DNA of 64,000 nt from Actinomyces sp. (GCF_030530635.1 NZ_JAUMUL010000008.1:5894-69893), one strand, 5' to 3'; shown: positions 37,101 to 45,642, counted from the stretch's first letter. Numbers and translations are program-made. Notes: generated from the sequence alone by a model not told the origin.

Positions 37101-37403
37101 CCACTGGTGACCGCCTCCGGCGCCGTCATCGAGTCCCTCCACCCCGCTGATGACGATTCCGGGGATGTGCTGGTGCGCCTGTACGAGCCGGAGGGGGCGC
37201 GCACTCGCGTGACCCTGGAATCGGATGACCTGACCGGCGCCGTCGGCGCTGACTTGCACGGGAATCCCTCGGCTGTGCTCGGCGTCGACGTCGTCCCCGT
37301 TCCAGGCGCACAGGGGGCCTGGAGCTTCGACCTGCACCCCTTCGGAATCGCCACCGTGCGGATGAGCCGGAAGCCGAAGCAGACAGGGGAGCGCAGACAA
37401 TGA
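34170..37403 (+). CDS. GH38 alpha-mannosidase
   Basis: The 1077-residue protein is a family 38 alpha-mannosidase. The catalytic domain has the zinc motif GHAHIDSAWLWP (His277, Asp279) and the nucleophile Asp389 in WLPDSFGYTGALPQ. The alpha-helical middle domain and long C-terminal beta domains (from about 670) are typical. There is no signal peptide, so it acts inside the cell on imported mannosides. I start at the ATG at 34170 because GGAGG lies five bases before it. It overlaps the next gene by four bases. Together with the beta-mannosidase-like enzyme and the importer, it points to N-glycan use. Confidence 0.95.
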   Translation: MHDNRAMLLKHVDRMLAERIRPAILETIAPAHVEAWEVADPSGPLANVPGAGAPVPTSTALSPTTAYRPFSIPGPWGPAWGTTWFRVTTSIPSELRGAHLELDIDLGWEPHSPGFQAEGLVRTADGTILKALNPRNQWVPVWESLLDAEGHLTLYVEAASNPMLLGTPPFQPTAEGSRFTQSQAPIYTFRTARLARVHDQVRELAADVDVLLGLARTLPQESPRMWRLLVGTSEALDRLDPADVRGTATRVRELLEPLLSTPPDHDAVTLAVSGHAHIDSAWLWPVRESRRKAVRTLANVIRLLDDGAPMRFALPAAQHAAWVKEEDPELFERLKAHVAAGGITPVGGSWVEPDAVLPAGESLVRQLTEGTAFFRDELAAACHEIWLPDSFGYTGALPQIAHLAGYDNFLTQKISWNQVDAFPHHTLWWEGIDGTRIFTHFPPADTYGAEVTAEQVRHAEHNFKDKGRAATEFLLYGYGDGGGGPVREMLDRIERMQNLAGSPRMEHMTSAEFFSRARAEYPDAPVWVGELYLEKHRGTLTSQAAIKRGNREAEAALREAETWCTTAWVRGLLSDDTYPAPLLHRLWRTTLLCQFHDILPGSSIAWVYEEAEAALCQVVATAGALAASARRALAEQVPTTTLTEPLPATSPRPHPESRPDDDSPRAGDRLVFNTAPVPRFVAGVEVPALGAAVVTAEAVRAATARKGATVEQLRDGGAILTTAGGRAQVDATGALVSLTFAAQAGRQEIVPPGQRFGILQIANDFPNEWDAWDLDPFYRASIHEVPGRLIDTRVAGTAALAVVEAHFGDSRALLTWTLNERGLDLKVEVSWQETEKLLKLALPVDVHADSATYGAQFGHVRRPTHDNTSWDAYRFEVCAHKWLQVGEPGRGVGIANDATYGWDVTRHPRPHGGTWSLVRASLLRAARFPDPDQDHGEHAFQFSVVPSAGTAQARQAGYRLNLPLREQAAPAGAGGITPLVTASGAVIESLHPADDDSGDVLVRLYEPEGARTRVTLESDDLTGAVGADLHGNPSAVLGVDVVPVPGAQGAWSFDLHPFGIATVRMSRKPKQTGERRQ

Positions 37404-38584
37404 GGTTCGGAGTCAACTACACCCCCCGCGTGGGCTGGTTCCACGCCTGGCTCGATCTGGATCCGGCGCTCGTCACCGATGACATGGCCGCCATCCGGGA
37501 GGTCGGGGCCGATCACGTGCGGATCTTCCCGTTGTGGCCGCTGCTGCAACCCAACCGCCGGCTCATCCGGCCGGCCGCCGTCGACGACGTTCTGCGCGTG
37601 GTCGATATCGCGGGTCGCGCCGGCCTGACGGTAACCGTCGACGCATTGCAGGGGCACTTGTCCTCCTTCGACTTCCTGCCCGCCTGGGTCACCACCTGGC
37701 ACCGCCGCAACCTCTTCACCGACGTCGACGTAGTATCGGCGCAGACCGAGCTGATCCGCACACTCGCCCGCGAACTCGCCTCACGCCCGCACGCCGATGG
37801 GCTCAGCCTGGGCAACGAGTTCATCCAGTTCGCCGCCCGCCGCCATCCACAGCGCTCCCCGCTGCAGGCCGAACAGGCCGGGCAGTGGTTGCGCGCCCTA
37901 TTCGGTGCCGCACGGGAGGAATGGGCCACCGGGACCCTGACGCACTCCTTCGACGACGACCTGTGGTTCGACGATACCCACCCGTTCATACCCGCGCACG
38001 CCATGCTGGGAGACATGACAACCGTGCACGCGTGGATCTTCATGCAGGTCGGCCCGCGCTACGGGAGCGGGCATCCCGCCCTGCCGCTGTTCGCCCGCTA
38101 CCTGGTCGAACTGGCGCGTGCCTGGGGCGGGCCCGAACGCGCCATCTGGCTGCAGGAGGTCGGGGCGCCGATCACCCACGTCCCGGCTGCGGCGGCACCC
38201 GCCTTCGTCACCGATACGATCGCGCATCTGACGGGGCTTGATGGCACACCCGCAGCACCGAACCTGGAGGCGATCACCTGGTGGTGCTCCCACGATGTCT
38301 CCCCCGAGCTGGCCGACTTCCCCGAGCTGGAGTACTCCCTCGGCCTCATCGACTCCACTGGAGCGGTCAAGCCGACCGGGCAGGCCTTCCGCGCGGCCGC
38401 CGACGCCGCCCGCGACTGTGCGGCGTCGGAGCCGGCGGCCGCGGGCGGATCGGCCGTTCCACGACTCACCTTGCCAACAGCCGAGCCCTCACTTCGTTCG
38501 CAGGCCGGGCCGCAGTCGGCGCTGTTCGATCAGTGGTGGCGTCTGGCCTTGGCGGGCCCCGCCCCCGAACTGGAGCTGCCATGA
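37400..38584 (+). CDS. GH5-type beta-mannosidase (GH5_18-like)
   Basis: The 394-residue TIM-barrel hydrolase begins MRFGVNYTPRVGWFHAW, a signature I associate with subfamily GH5_18, which includes the bifidobacterial enzyme cleaving Man-beta-1,4-GlcNAc from N-glycan cores. The acid/base is Glu140 (LSLGNEF) and the nucleophile Glu253 (WLQEVGAP). No signal peptide is present. ATGA overlap with the GH38 gene shows tight coupling. The subfamily assignment is from memory and should be confirmed by alignment. Confidence 0.85.
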   Translation: MRFGVNYTPRVGWFHAWLDLDPALVTDDMAAIREVGADHVRIFPLWPLLQPNRRLIRPAAVDDVLRVVDIAGRAGLTVTVDALQGHLSSFDFLPAWVTTWHRRNLFTDVDVVSAQTELIRTLARELASRPHADGLSLGNEFIQFAARRHPQRSPLQAEQAGQWLRALFGAAREEWATGTLTHSFDDDLWFDDTHPFIPAHAMLGDMTTVHAWIFMQVGPRYGSGHPALPLFARYLVELARAWGGPERAIWLQEVGAPITHVPAAAAPAFVTDTIAHLTGLDGTPAAPNLEAITWWCSHDVSPELADFPELEYSLGLIDSTGAVKPTGQAFRAAADAARDCAASEPAAAGGSAVPRLTLPTAEPSLRSQAGPQSALFDQWWRLALAGPAPELELP

Positions 38585-38597
38585 GGTACTCAACCTC

Positions 38598-38615
38598 TAC
38601 TAAACCGATGTAGTA
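38598..38615. promoter_or_regulatory. Candidate LacI operator before the sugar-binding protein gene
   Basis: TACTAAACCGATGTAGTA is an imperfect palindrome with a central CG (arms match at seven of nine positions each), the usual form of a LacI-family operator. It lies 50 bases upstream of the binding-protein gene and shares a half-site with 34086-34094. The adjacent LacI regulator is the natural partner. Confidence 0.6.
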
Positions 38616-38666
38616 TCGGTGTTGTGGCACCCGCCCCACCACTTCAAAGACGAAGGGAAATACACC

Positions 38667-39959
38667 ATGAAGCTCAGCCGCCGCGGCCTACTCATGGGCG
38701 TGCCTGTGACGACGGCCGCAGTTCTGTCCGCCTGCACCGGTTCATCCGGCTCCAGCAACTCGGGTTCCGGCTCCGGGGCCGCTGCGGGCTCCGGGGAGCT
38801 GTCCGGCAAGATCACCTTCCAGACCTGGTCACTCAAGGACGACCGATTCACACCCTACTTCGAGGCCCTAATCAAGGCATTCCAGGATGACAACCCCGGA
38901 ACCACCATCAACTGGATCGATCAGCCCGGCGACGGCTACGAGGAGAAGATCCTCCAGCAGGCCAATTCCGGCGAGCTGCCCGACGTGATCAATCTGCCCG
39001 AGGGTTTCGCCTACAAACTGGCCCAGGCGTCCCAGGTACTCGATCTGAGGGCGGCGAATGCGGAGGTACTCAACACCTACGTGCAAGGAGGCCTGGATGC
39101 CTACACCTATGACGGCATCGACGGCACCTACGGCTATCCGTGGTACCTGGGCACGGACGTATGCTGGTGGAACACCGAAATGCTCACGCGCGCGGGACTG
39201 TCCGCACAGGAGGCACCCACCGACCTCGACTCCTACATCGATTGGTGCACCAAGGCCGCCGAGAAGGGCATCTACCTGGCCTCCACAATGCCCGGCCTGA
39301 TGGAGATCCGGGACTACGGCGTCGATATCTTCGACGGCGAGCAGTTCACCTTCAACACCGACCGGGCCGCACAGGTCGTCGGCAAGTACTCCACGCTCTA
39401 CCGTGCCGGCGCCATGCCCGCTGAGGTACTCAATGACGACTACTCGGGCAATGCGACCATGTACACCCAGGAGAAGGTCGGTTATACCACGGCCACGGGA
39501 TCGTTCGTCACCCAGCTGACGAACGACGCCCCGAGCCTCCTGGACAAGACGGACTGCTCTGCACGCTTCACCACGCCGCCGCTGTACATTCAAGGGATCA
39601 GCGTCGCCGCGAACTCCGGGAATCCCGACCTGGCGCTCGCATTCGCCCAGTACGTGACGAACAATGACAACCAGGTCGAATTCGTGAAGATCGCACAGGG
39701 CTTCATGCCCGGAACCCTGGCGGGCAATGAGGATCCGGACTCCTTCACCGCAGAGGTCTCCAATCCGCTGATGAAGAAGGCGATCGAATTGGCGGCGGCC
39801 GCCATGCCCAGCGCCGAGGCGGTCAAGCCGGTTCAGTACACCGATGACATGAGCAGCTATACCCAGCAGCAGATCGCGCTTGCGCTGAAGGGAGACATCT
39901 CCCCCAAGGACGCCTTGGACGCCGCAGTCAAGTACTGCAACGAGAATCTCGGCGCTTGA
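38667..39959 (+). CDS. ABC sugar importer substrate-binding lipoprotein
   Basis: The 430-residue protein is a family 1 solute-binding protein. The signal MKLSRRGLLMGVPVTTA ends in the lipobox LSAC, followed by a Ser/Gly linker. The mature part has ITFQTWSLKDDRF, PDVINLPEGFAYKLA and a tryptophan-rich GYPWYLGTDVCWWNTEML pocket region typical of oligosaccharide binders. AAGGGA lies before the ATG. It is followed by two permease genes; the ATPase must be supplied elsewhere (an MsiK-like shared ATPase), as is common in actinobacteria. Confidence 0.93.
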   Translation: MKLSRRGLLMGVPVTTAAVLSACTGSSGSSNSGSGSGAAAGSGELSGKITFQTWSLKDDRFTPYFEALIKAFQDDNPGTTINWIDQPGDGYEEKILQQANSGELPDVINLPEGFAYKLAQASQVLDLRAANAEVLNTYVQGGLDAYTYDGIDGTYGYPWYLGTDVCWWNTEMLTRAGLSAQEAPTDLDSYIDWCTKAAEKGIYLASTMPGLMEIRDYGVDIFDGEQFTFNTDRAAQVVGKYSTLYRAGAMPAEVLNDDYSGNATMYTQEKVGYTTATGSFVTQLTNDAPSLLDKTDCSARFTTPPLYIQGISVAANSGNPDLALAFAQYVTNNDNQVEFVKIAQGFMPGTLAGNEDPDSFTAEVSNPLMKKAIELAAAAMPSAEAVKPVQYTDDMSSYTQQQIALALKGDISPKDALDAAVKYCNENLGA

Positions 39960-39972
39960 CGGCGGTATTCGC

Positions 39973-40929
39973 ATGCGTATGCGTCATCGCCTCGCCCCCT
40001 ACGTCCTGATCACGCCGGCAACGGTATGGGTCCTGGTATTCGCCCTGTGGCCCTTCGCGAACACAGTCATCCTGGCCTTCACCAATGCCAGGCCGCTACG
40101 GCCGGCCGAGTTCGCCGGCCTGGACAACTTTGCGCGAATTCTGGAGGACCCGCAGGTCGGCTACGCCCTGACCACCTGCTTCGTCTACGTGCTCGTATGC
40201 GTCCCGCTGCTGACGATCATTCCGCTGCTGTTGGCGCTGCTGATCGCCAAGCACATGCCTGGGATGTCATTCTTCCGTACGGTCTACTACTTCCCCGTCA
40301 TCGCATCCGTCGTCGTCGTGGGCATCATCTGGTCGTGGATGTTCGACTCACGCGGGGTGATCAACCAGGCGCTCGAATTCCTCGGCGGAACAGGGATCGA
40401 CTTCCTGACCAACCGCTGGTGGATTCTCGTATCCTCCATACTGCTGACCACTTGGAAGGGGCTTGGGTACTACATGGTGGTCTACCTGGCGGCCCTGGGG
40501 AGCGTGGGTCGCGAGCTGCACGAGGCCGCCGCCCTGGACGGAGCCGGTGCCATACGCCGCTTCTGGTCCATAACGGTCCCCGGCGTACGCGGCGCCATGC
40601 TCCTCGTCTCCGCCCTGATCGCCACCTCGGCCATGCGGATCTTCTCCGAGATCTATATCCTCACCAATGGCTCCGGAGGCCCCGGTGGGCAGGCGATGAG
40701 CCTGGTGATGCTCATCCAACGCAAGGGCGCGGGGCTAGACGGGCAGCTCGGCTATGCCTCGGCGCTATCAGTGATGCTCTTCCTGCTCACTACCGGACCG
40801 CTGCTGCTCACCGCTCTTGTCAACAACGGCACCGACATCTCCACCATGCGAAAGGCATTGCGCAGACGCCGGGCTCACCGACCCGCGCTTCGCGCGAATG
40901 CCGGCCGGACTACGGAGAATTCGCGATGA
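39973..40929 (+). CDS. ABC sugar importer permease (MalF type)
   Basis: The 318-residue protein has six membrane segments and the EAA loop ELHEAAALDGAGAIRRFWSITVP that contacts the ATPase. It begins MRMRHRLAPYVLITPA. It lies 13 bases after the binding-protein stop and overlaps the next permease by four bases. Confidence 0.93.
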   Translation: MRMRHRLAPYVLITPATVWVLVFALWPFANTVILAFTNARPLRPAEFAGLDNFARILEDPQVGYALTTCFVYVLVCVPLLTIIPLLLALLIAKHMPGMSFFRTVYYFPVIASVVVVGIIWSWMFDSRGVINQALEFLGGTGIDFLTNRWWILVSSILLTTWKGLGYYMVVYLAALGSVGRELHEAAALDGAGAIRRFWSITVPGVRGAMLLVSALIATSAMRIFSEIYILTNGSGGPGGQAMSLVMLIQRKGAGLDGQLGYASALSVMLFLLTTGPLLLTALVNNGTDISTMRKALRRRRAHRPALRANAGRTTENSR

Positions 40930-41852
40930 GTGCCACCGTAGCCGGGCGGACGGGGGCGTCCAGCCGGACTTCGGCCAAGCCCTACCGGGATCGCTTCTGG
41001 CGGCGCCGAGGCGAGTCGGACTTCCTTAAGCCCACCGCGGCCGGCGCCGTCGTACGGTACCTGCTGCTCAGCCTCATGGCGCTCATCGCCGTCTTCCCCT
41101 TTCTGTGGCAGCTGTCCACCTCACTCAAGGGCGCCTCCGAGAACATCTATGCCTTCCCGCCGCAGCTGCTCCCGGAGCAGCCGACATTGGAACACTACGC
41201 GACGGTCTCACGCACCATACCGATCCTGAAGTACGCCTGGCACTCACTGGCAGTGGGCGTGGCCACTGTGGTCAGCCAGGTCTGTTTCTGCACCTGCGCC
41301 GGCTATGCCGTGGGGGTCTTGAAGTTCCGAGGGAAGTACATATTCCTGGCGATGTTCCTATCGACCCTGCTGCTCCCGGGCGAGGTGACACTGACCAGCC
41401 AGTACCTGACCGTCAGATCACTCGGCTTCGCCAACTCGCTGGTCGGCGTGTTTCTGCCCGGGGCCATCGGCGCCGTCAACGTCCTCCTGATCACAACGGC
41501 ATGCGCCATGATTCCCAAGGACATCCTTGAGGCCGCCGAGATCGACGGGGCATCCACCTGGCAGCGCATACGCCACGTCGTCTGGCCGAACATCCGCGGC
41601 ATGGTCAGCGTGGTCGCACTGTTCTCATTCATCGGCGCCTGGGACGACTTCCTGTGGCCCCTCGTGGTCCTGTCCGATCCCGAGAAATACACGCTCACCG
41701 TGGGCATGCAGTACCTGCAGTCGAACTTCGGCTCCAACCCACGTGTGGTAGCCGCCGGAACGATCATCGCACTGGTTCCCATCATCATCCTGTTCGCTCT
41801 GGCGCAGAAGCAGTTCTTCAAGGGAGTTCAGGAGGGCGGAGTCAAGGGCTGA
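40926..41852 (+). CDS. ABC sugar importer permease (MalG type)
   Basis: The 308-residue permease has six membrane segments and the EAA motif ILEAAEIDGASTWQRIRHVVWP. The ATG overlaps the TGA of the previous gene. It ends the plus-strand mannoside operon, directly before the composite repeat that marks the island border. Confidence 0.93.
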   Translation: MSATVAGRTGASSRTSAKPYRDRFWRRRGESDFLKPTAAGAVVRYLLLSLMALIAVFPFLWQLSTSLKGASENIYAFPPQLLPEQPTLEHYATVSRTIPILKYAWHSLAVGVATVVSQVCFCTCAGYAVGVLKFRGKYIFLAMFLSTLLLPGEVTLTSQYLTVRSLGFANSLVGVFLPGAIGAVNVLLITTACAMIPKDILEAAEIDGASTWQRIRHVVWPNIRGMVSVVALFSFIGAWDDFLWPLVVLSDPEKYTLTVGMQYLQSNFGSNPRVVAAGTIIALVPIIILFALAQKQFFKGVQEGGVKG

Positions 41853-41882
41853 GAGGCACCCCGCGCCGCCGCGGTCGTTCCC

Positions 41883-42335
41883 CGGTCACGCGCCCCTCGC
41901 CGAGACCGGCACTAAATGGGACTCTTCGTGTTTGGGGGTGTGGCTGGTGGTGCGTCCTGCTCGACCTGAGGACTGCCTCTCGCACCCGAATGCGTCATCC
42001 CGCGTCCGAAGGCGACCTTCCGTACTTGACAACGTCCTCCTGTGCTCGCGGGCGGTCTGCGCGCCGCTGTTCTGGTCCGTGGGACCACGCCCTCATTAGA
42101 CGTGAAGTGCTGGTTTACGACCTTGGGGTGTGGTTTACGACCCCGGGGTGGTCGTGAATCACACCCCGGGGTCGTGAATCGTACCCTAACTATCAGATCA
42201 CAGAGAACGGTAACCATCCCCCAAGTCCAAGCACCATCTCCCAGGACGCCGGCAAGCAGACCACCACCAACCAACCCCAACCAGCAACAACCGACACCAG
42301 ACAAAACACCCTCCACAAAACCCGGGACCTGACAC
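41883..42335. repeat. Composite repeat at the island 1 / tmk border
   Basis: Three modules are visible. 41883-41926 recurs inverted at 57103-57144 with about three differences. The block around 42116-42174 repeats the nested hairpin of 23862-23920, with T-to-C changes that keep pairing as G:T. 42241-42334 recurs inverted at 56437-56530 at about 80 percent identity. The element also shares CTCTTCGTGTTTGGGGGTGT with the foldback at 31019. No protein is encoded in this 507-base gap. Confidence 0.75.
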
Positions 42336-42359
42336 CCCAATAAACAACCCTCCTGACTT

Positions 42360-43172
42360 CTATCGACCTCGGCGACGGGAGACTGCGGCGCGGAAGGCCT
42401 CCAGCGGGGTGCGGGAGCCGGGCTCATGCTCGCGCTCGGTGTCCGCATCACCATCCGATCCGCCCCGCACCAGGTGCAGGCCCGCGCCGCGCTCGGCAAT
42501 GAGATACTCAACGAGTCGAATGACATGCGAGAACACCACATCCACCGGCTGATCGGCGTCTACAACCTTGATGCGTTCAGGTTCCTGACGGGCCAGAACG
42601 CGGAACTGATCCCGCAGCGCGGCGTGAAAGGCGCCGGGCTCGCGCTCCAGGCGGTCCCGCCGCCCACGGGCATCGGTACGCCGGCCGGTTACAGCGGTAT
42701 CGGCGTAGAGCAGAATGGTCAGGTCGGGCAGTAGGCCGTCGGCGGCCCACAGGGACAAGTCGCGCACCTCCCGTGTCCCCAGCGCGCGGGCGGCGCCCTG
42801 GTAGGCGATCGAGGAGTCCAGGAAGCGATCGGTCAGCACCACCTGGCCACGGGCGAGCGCCGGGCGCACAACGGTGGCGACGTGGTGGGCGCGGTCGGCG
42901 GCGTACAGCAGGGCCTCGGCGCGCGGGCTCACCTGCCCGCCGTGCAGCAGCAACTCGCGGATCTTGGCGCCGAGCTCGGTGCCGCCAGGTTCACGCGTAC
43001 GCAGGTAATCAAGACGGGCCGCCACCAACAGCGTGCTCAACAGCTCGATCTGGGTGGTCTTACCGACGCCGTCTCCGCCCTCGAAGGAGATGAACAGGCC
43101 GGGCCCGGGCGACAGCGCCGCCTCTCTCGGCTGTAGGACGCTTGCTGCGGGAGCGGAGGCGGACGACTTCAC
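42360..43172 (-). CDS. tmk: Thymidylate kinase
   Basis: The 270-residue enzyme phosphorylates dTMP. It has the P-loop FEGGDGVGKTT near residue 30, the REPGGTELG motif, and LTDRFLDSSIAYQG with the DR motif. It is longer than the usual 210 residues because of a variable N-terminal tail of about 25 residues and an acidic C-terminal extension. It stands between two accessory islands, whereas topA, tmk and holB are usually adjacent in relatives. Confidence 0.95.
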   Translation of the reverse strand: MKSSASAPAASVLQPREAALSPGPGLFISFEGGDGVGKTTQIELLSTLLVAARLDYLRTREPGGTELGAKIRELLLHGGQVSPRAEALLYAADRAHHVATVVRPALARGQVVLTDRFLDSSIAYQGAARALGTREVRDLSLWAADGLLPDLTILLYADTAVTGRRTDARGRRDRLEREPGAFHAALRDQFRVLARQEPERIKVVDADQPVDVVFSHVIRLVEYLIAERGAGLHLVRGGSDGDADTEREHEPGSRTPLEAFRAAVSRRRGR

Positions 43173-43242
43173 GGCGTCAGCGTAGCCGGAGGAAGATAGC
43201 GCGGCGGGGCGTCGCCCCGTTCACCGCCCCGCTCCTGTCACA

Positions 43243-43351
43243 GAATGCAGCACTTTCCAAGTCCCGTCCGTCTTCCGGGGCTGACAAGTCGCATGAATCC
43301 GCGAGGGCAGCCAGAAGGCGCAGCAGCGGCACGAGTGAAAGTGCTGCATTC
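43243..43351. mobile_element. 109-base inverted-repeat element upstream of tmk
   Basis: GAATGCAGCACTTTC at 43243-43257 and its exact reverse complement at 43337-43351 are 79 bases apart, and TGTCA occurs outside both arms in mirror arrangement. The interior is non-coding. It is a second small foldback element, lying exactly at the tmk / island 2 border. Confidence 0.7.
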
Positions 43352-43381
43352 CATGACACCAGTGGACACATCAGGCCGCCA

Positions 43382-44608
43382 TCAGAAGGCCGGTATGAAG
43401 ATCTCCACGCGGCGGTTGAGCTGACGCCCGGCCGGGTTGTCCGAGCCGTCGTCGTTCTCATTGGAGGCCACCGGTCGGGTCTCCCCGTAACCGGCGGCCT
43501 CCATCGAGGCTGTCACGCCCTTGTTGGCCAGCGCGTCAACAACCGCCTGGGCGCGATTCTCGGAGAGGGTCTGGTTGAAGCCGTGGTCTGAGATGGAGTC
43601 GGTGTGCCCATGGACCTGCAGGGACGGGGCGCCTGCCTTGATGAGCACATCGGCCAGACTCCCGAGTGTCTGGGAGGCGTCATCACGTATCTCGTAGGAA
43701 CCGAAATCGAACAGGACGCCGTCCTCAAGGGTGATAAGAGTCCCGCAGGCCTCGACCGGTCGGATGGCGTCGATAGCCGGGAAGGAGCCGACCTTACCCA
43801 CCGGCGGCAGCGGATCAGCGGCCACGGTGACTGTGCCCGAGACTCCGGAGACCGTGGCGGTCCCATCGCCTTGGTTGGTGATCGTCAGCGACGAGTCCGA
43901 GTAGGTACCCGATCCGTCACCATCATTGCTGATCGTCACCGACGAGTCCGAGTAGGTACCCGCCCCCGTTCCATCGACGGTCACCGTAGTAGTCGGGCTG
44001 GAGTACGTACCGGCCCCATTGCCATCAGTAGACATAGTCACCGACGAGTCCGAGTAAGTGCCGGATCCGTCACCATTATTGGTGATCGTCACCGACGGAT
44101 CCGAGTAGGTGCCCGCCCCGTCGCCATCATTGGTGATCGTCACCGATGAGTCCGAGTAGGACATCGCCCCGTTACCGTCAAGCACCGTGGTGCCTGAGCC
44201 AGTGGCCAGGACTCCCGGCTCGTCGCAGCGGGCGGGAGTCACTTTCACCCCGGGCACGGAGGTGATGTCCTTGGTGAGATCCGGAGTGAAGGCACCAGTG
44301 GACTGCGTAAGTAGACTGAGGTCAGGCAAGGTGAATACCGGGATCGGAGGAATCTCACCGACCTGGTATCCGGGCACCGCCAGACTGGAGTCCGCCGAGC
44401 CGGTCAATCCCGTCGGGGTGGCCGAGACGCTCGCAGGTGCGCCGGGTGCTGCCGCAGCCGGCGATGAGGCCGGATTCTCGGTGCCGGTGGATCTGGAGGC
44501 GCCACCGGCGCAGGAACTCAGAGCCAGGGCGAGGGCCGCTGCTGCCGCACATGCCGCGGATGCGCGGGAGGGTTTGTGGAAATGACGGGAAGTGAGCTGA
44601 GTTCGCAC
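43382..44608 (-). CDS. OmpA-family lipoprotein with seven 17-residue repeats
   Basis: The 408-residue protein has a lipoprotein signal with lipobox Cys33 (LALSSCAGG), a low-complexity Ala/Ser/Pro linker, and tandem 17-residue repeats at about 147-265 of the form GAGTYSDSSVTITNDGD. The C-terminus is an OmpA peptidoglycan-binding domain (about 300-408) with GHTDSISDHGFNQTLSENRA. The GTG start follows AAGGAA. It should anchor to both membrane and cell wall. The repeats probably form a beta structure. The two-component genes follow directly upstream in transcription order and may control it. Confidence 0.88.
   Translation of the reverse strand: MRTQLTSRHFHKPSRASAACAAAAALALALSSCAGGASRSTGTENPASSPAAAAPGAPASVSATPTGLTGSADSSLAVPGYQVGEIPPIPVFTLPDLSLLTQSTGAFTPDLTKDITSVPGVKVTPARCDEPGVLATGSGTTVLDGNGAMSYSDSSVTITNDGDGAGTYSDPSVTITNNGDGSGTYSDSSVTMSTDGNGAGTYSSPTTTVTVDGTGAGTYSDSSVTISNDGDGSGTYSDSSLTITNQGDGTATVSGVSGTVTVAADPLPPVGKVGSFPAIDAIRPVEACGTLITLEDGVLFDFGSYEIRDDASQTLGSLADVLIKAGAPSLQVHGHTDSISDHGFNQTLSENRAQAVVDALANKGVTASMEAAGYGETRPVASNENDDGSDNPAGRQLNRRVEIFIPAF
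43814..44170 (-). repeat. Seven in-frame 51-base coding repeats
   Basis: The repeats encode the 17-residue SVTITNDGDGAGTYSD-type units of the OmpA-like lipoprotein. Copies differ at both DNA and protein level, the fourth and seventh being the most diverged. Such arrays can vary in copy number among strains. Confidence 0.85.
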
Positions 44609-44673
44609 GGCACGGTTCCTTGTCTGTCGTTATCTGCCAATGGCCGGGTCGGATGTTCGGAGGATTGTTGCTG

Positions 44674-45642
44674 TCAGGTGTGCGGAGGCGAGCCGGGGGT
44701 CGGTGCACGGGCGGGATGCGCGGCGCGTGGCGGACCGGTGATCGGTAGCGTCAGCCAGACGCGGGTGCCCACGCCCTCACGGGAGGTCATGCGAACATGC
44801 CCGCCGTGCCGGGCGATGATGGTCCGCACCAGGGCAAGTCCCAGGCCGGAACCGGGCAGAACACGCGCATTGGCGGCGCGCTCCAACTCGTTGAATACGC
44901 GGTTCAGATCCGCCTCGGGCACGCCAATACCGGTGTCGGCCACCTCAATGGTGATCGCGCCGGTATCCTCCCGACCACGCACCTCCACGGCGCCGCCGCC
45001 CGGGGTGTACTTGGCCGCGTTGGAGATGACGTTGTAAACAGCCGAGTAGAGCAGGTCACCGTCACCGCGCACATGCGGCAGCGGCCAGGGCGCTGCAGGC
45101 AGGTCCAGGCGTACTCGCACAGCCGCACCGCGTCCGGCCGCCTCCTCAATGACGGCGGAGACCGCGTCCTGGACCGTCTCGGCCAGGTCGACCTCCTCCA
45201 GGGCGAGCGGGGCGGTCTCCAGTTCGGAGAGCTTGCGCAGGTCGGTGAGCAGACGGCTCATCCGCCGGGACTGGGCGTCGACCACTTCCAGGTCGGCGGC
45301 CACGGCCGGGGCGGCGCTGCGAGAGGCGTCCGCCACGGCGGCACGCACCGCCGTCAGCGGGTTCTTCAGTTCATGGTCCAGGCGCTGCAGGAATTGACGG
45401 TGGCGGGCACGCGCCTCCTCCTGGACGGCCACGCGCAGACGCTGCTCGGCGACCCGCCGCCGCCTCTGGGCGATTGCCGCCAACAACGCGACCGTCAATG
45501 GCACGGCGGAGACCATGCCCACGGTCACGGGCACGGGAGCCGACAGTGAGATGGTCAGCTCCCTCCACAGCAGGTGGGCCAGCACCGTGAGCGCTGCGGC
45601 CACGACGACGCCGCCCGCCCAGCCCAGCCAGAAGCCCCTCAT
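44674..45642 (-). CDS. Sensor histidine kinase
   Basis: The 322-residue kinase has two membrane segments at about residues 7-25 and 38-57 with only a short external loop, so it probably senses within the membrane. HisKA has His90 in RLDHELKNPLTAV; the ATPase domain has NVISNAAKYTP, ADTGIGVP and GSGLGLALVRTI. The start codon overlaps the response regulator stop (ATGA). The gene order RR, HK, OmpA-like lipoprotein on one strand suggests one regulatory unit. Confidence 0.9.
   Translation of the reverse strand: MRGFWLGWAGGVVVAAALTVLAHLLWRELTISLSAPVPVTVGMVSAVPLTVALLAAIAQRRRRVAEQRLRVAVQEEARARHRQFLQRLDHELKNPLTAVRAAVADASRSAAPAVAADLEVVDAQSRRMSRLLTDLRKLSELETAPLALEEVDLAETVQDAVSAVIEEAAGRGAAVRVRLDLPAAPWPLPHVRGDGDLLYSAVYNVISNAAKYTPGGGAVEVRGREDTGAITIEVADTGIGVPEADLNRVFNELERAANARVLPGSGLGLALVRTIIARHGGHVRMTSREGVGTRVWLTLPITGPPRAAHPARAPTPGSPPHT

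Noticed and set aside
40026..41852. A 608-residue open frame seemingly fusing both importer permeases
   Set aside because: Its first 300 residues run through the first permease gene in the wrong frame and lack membrane segments. The real second permease starts at the ATGA overlap at 40926.
43814..44170. Regular 51-base repeats considered as a CRISPR array
   Set aside because: The repeats are in frame within a lipoprotein gene, have no unique spacers and vary like a coding tandem repeat.
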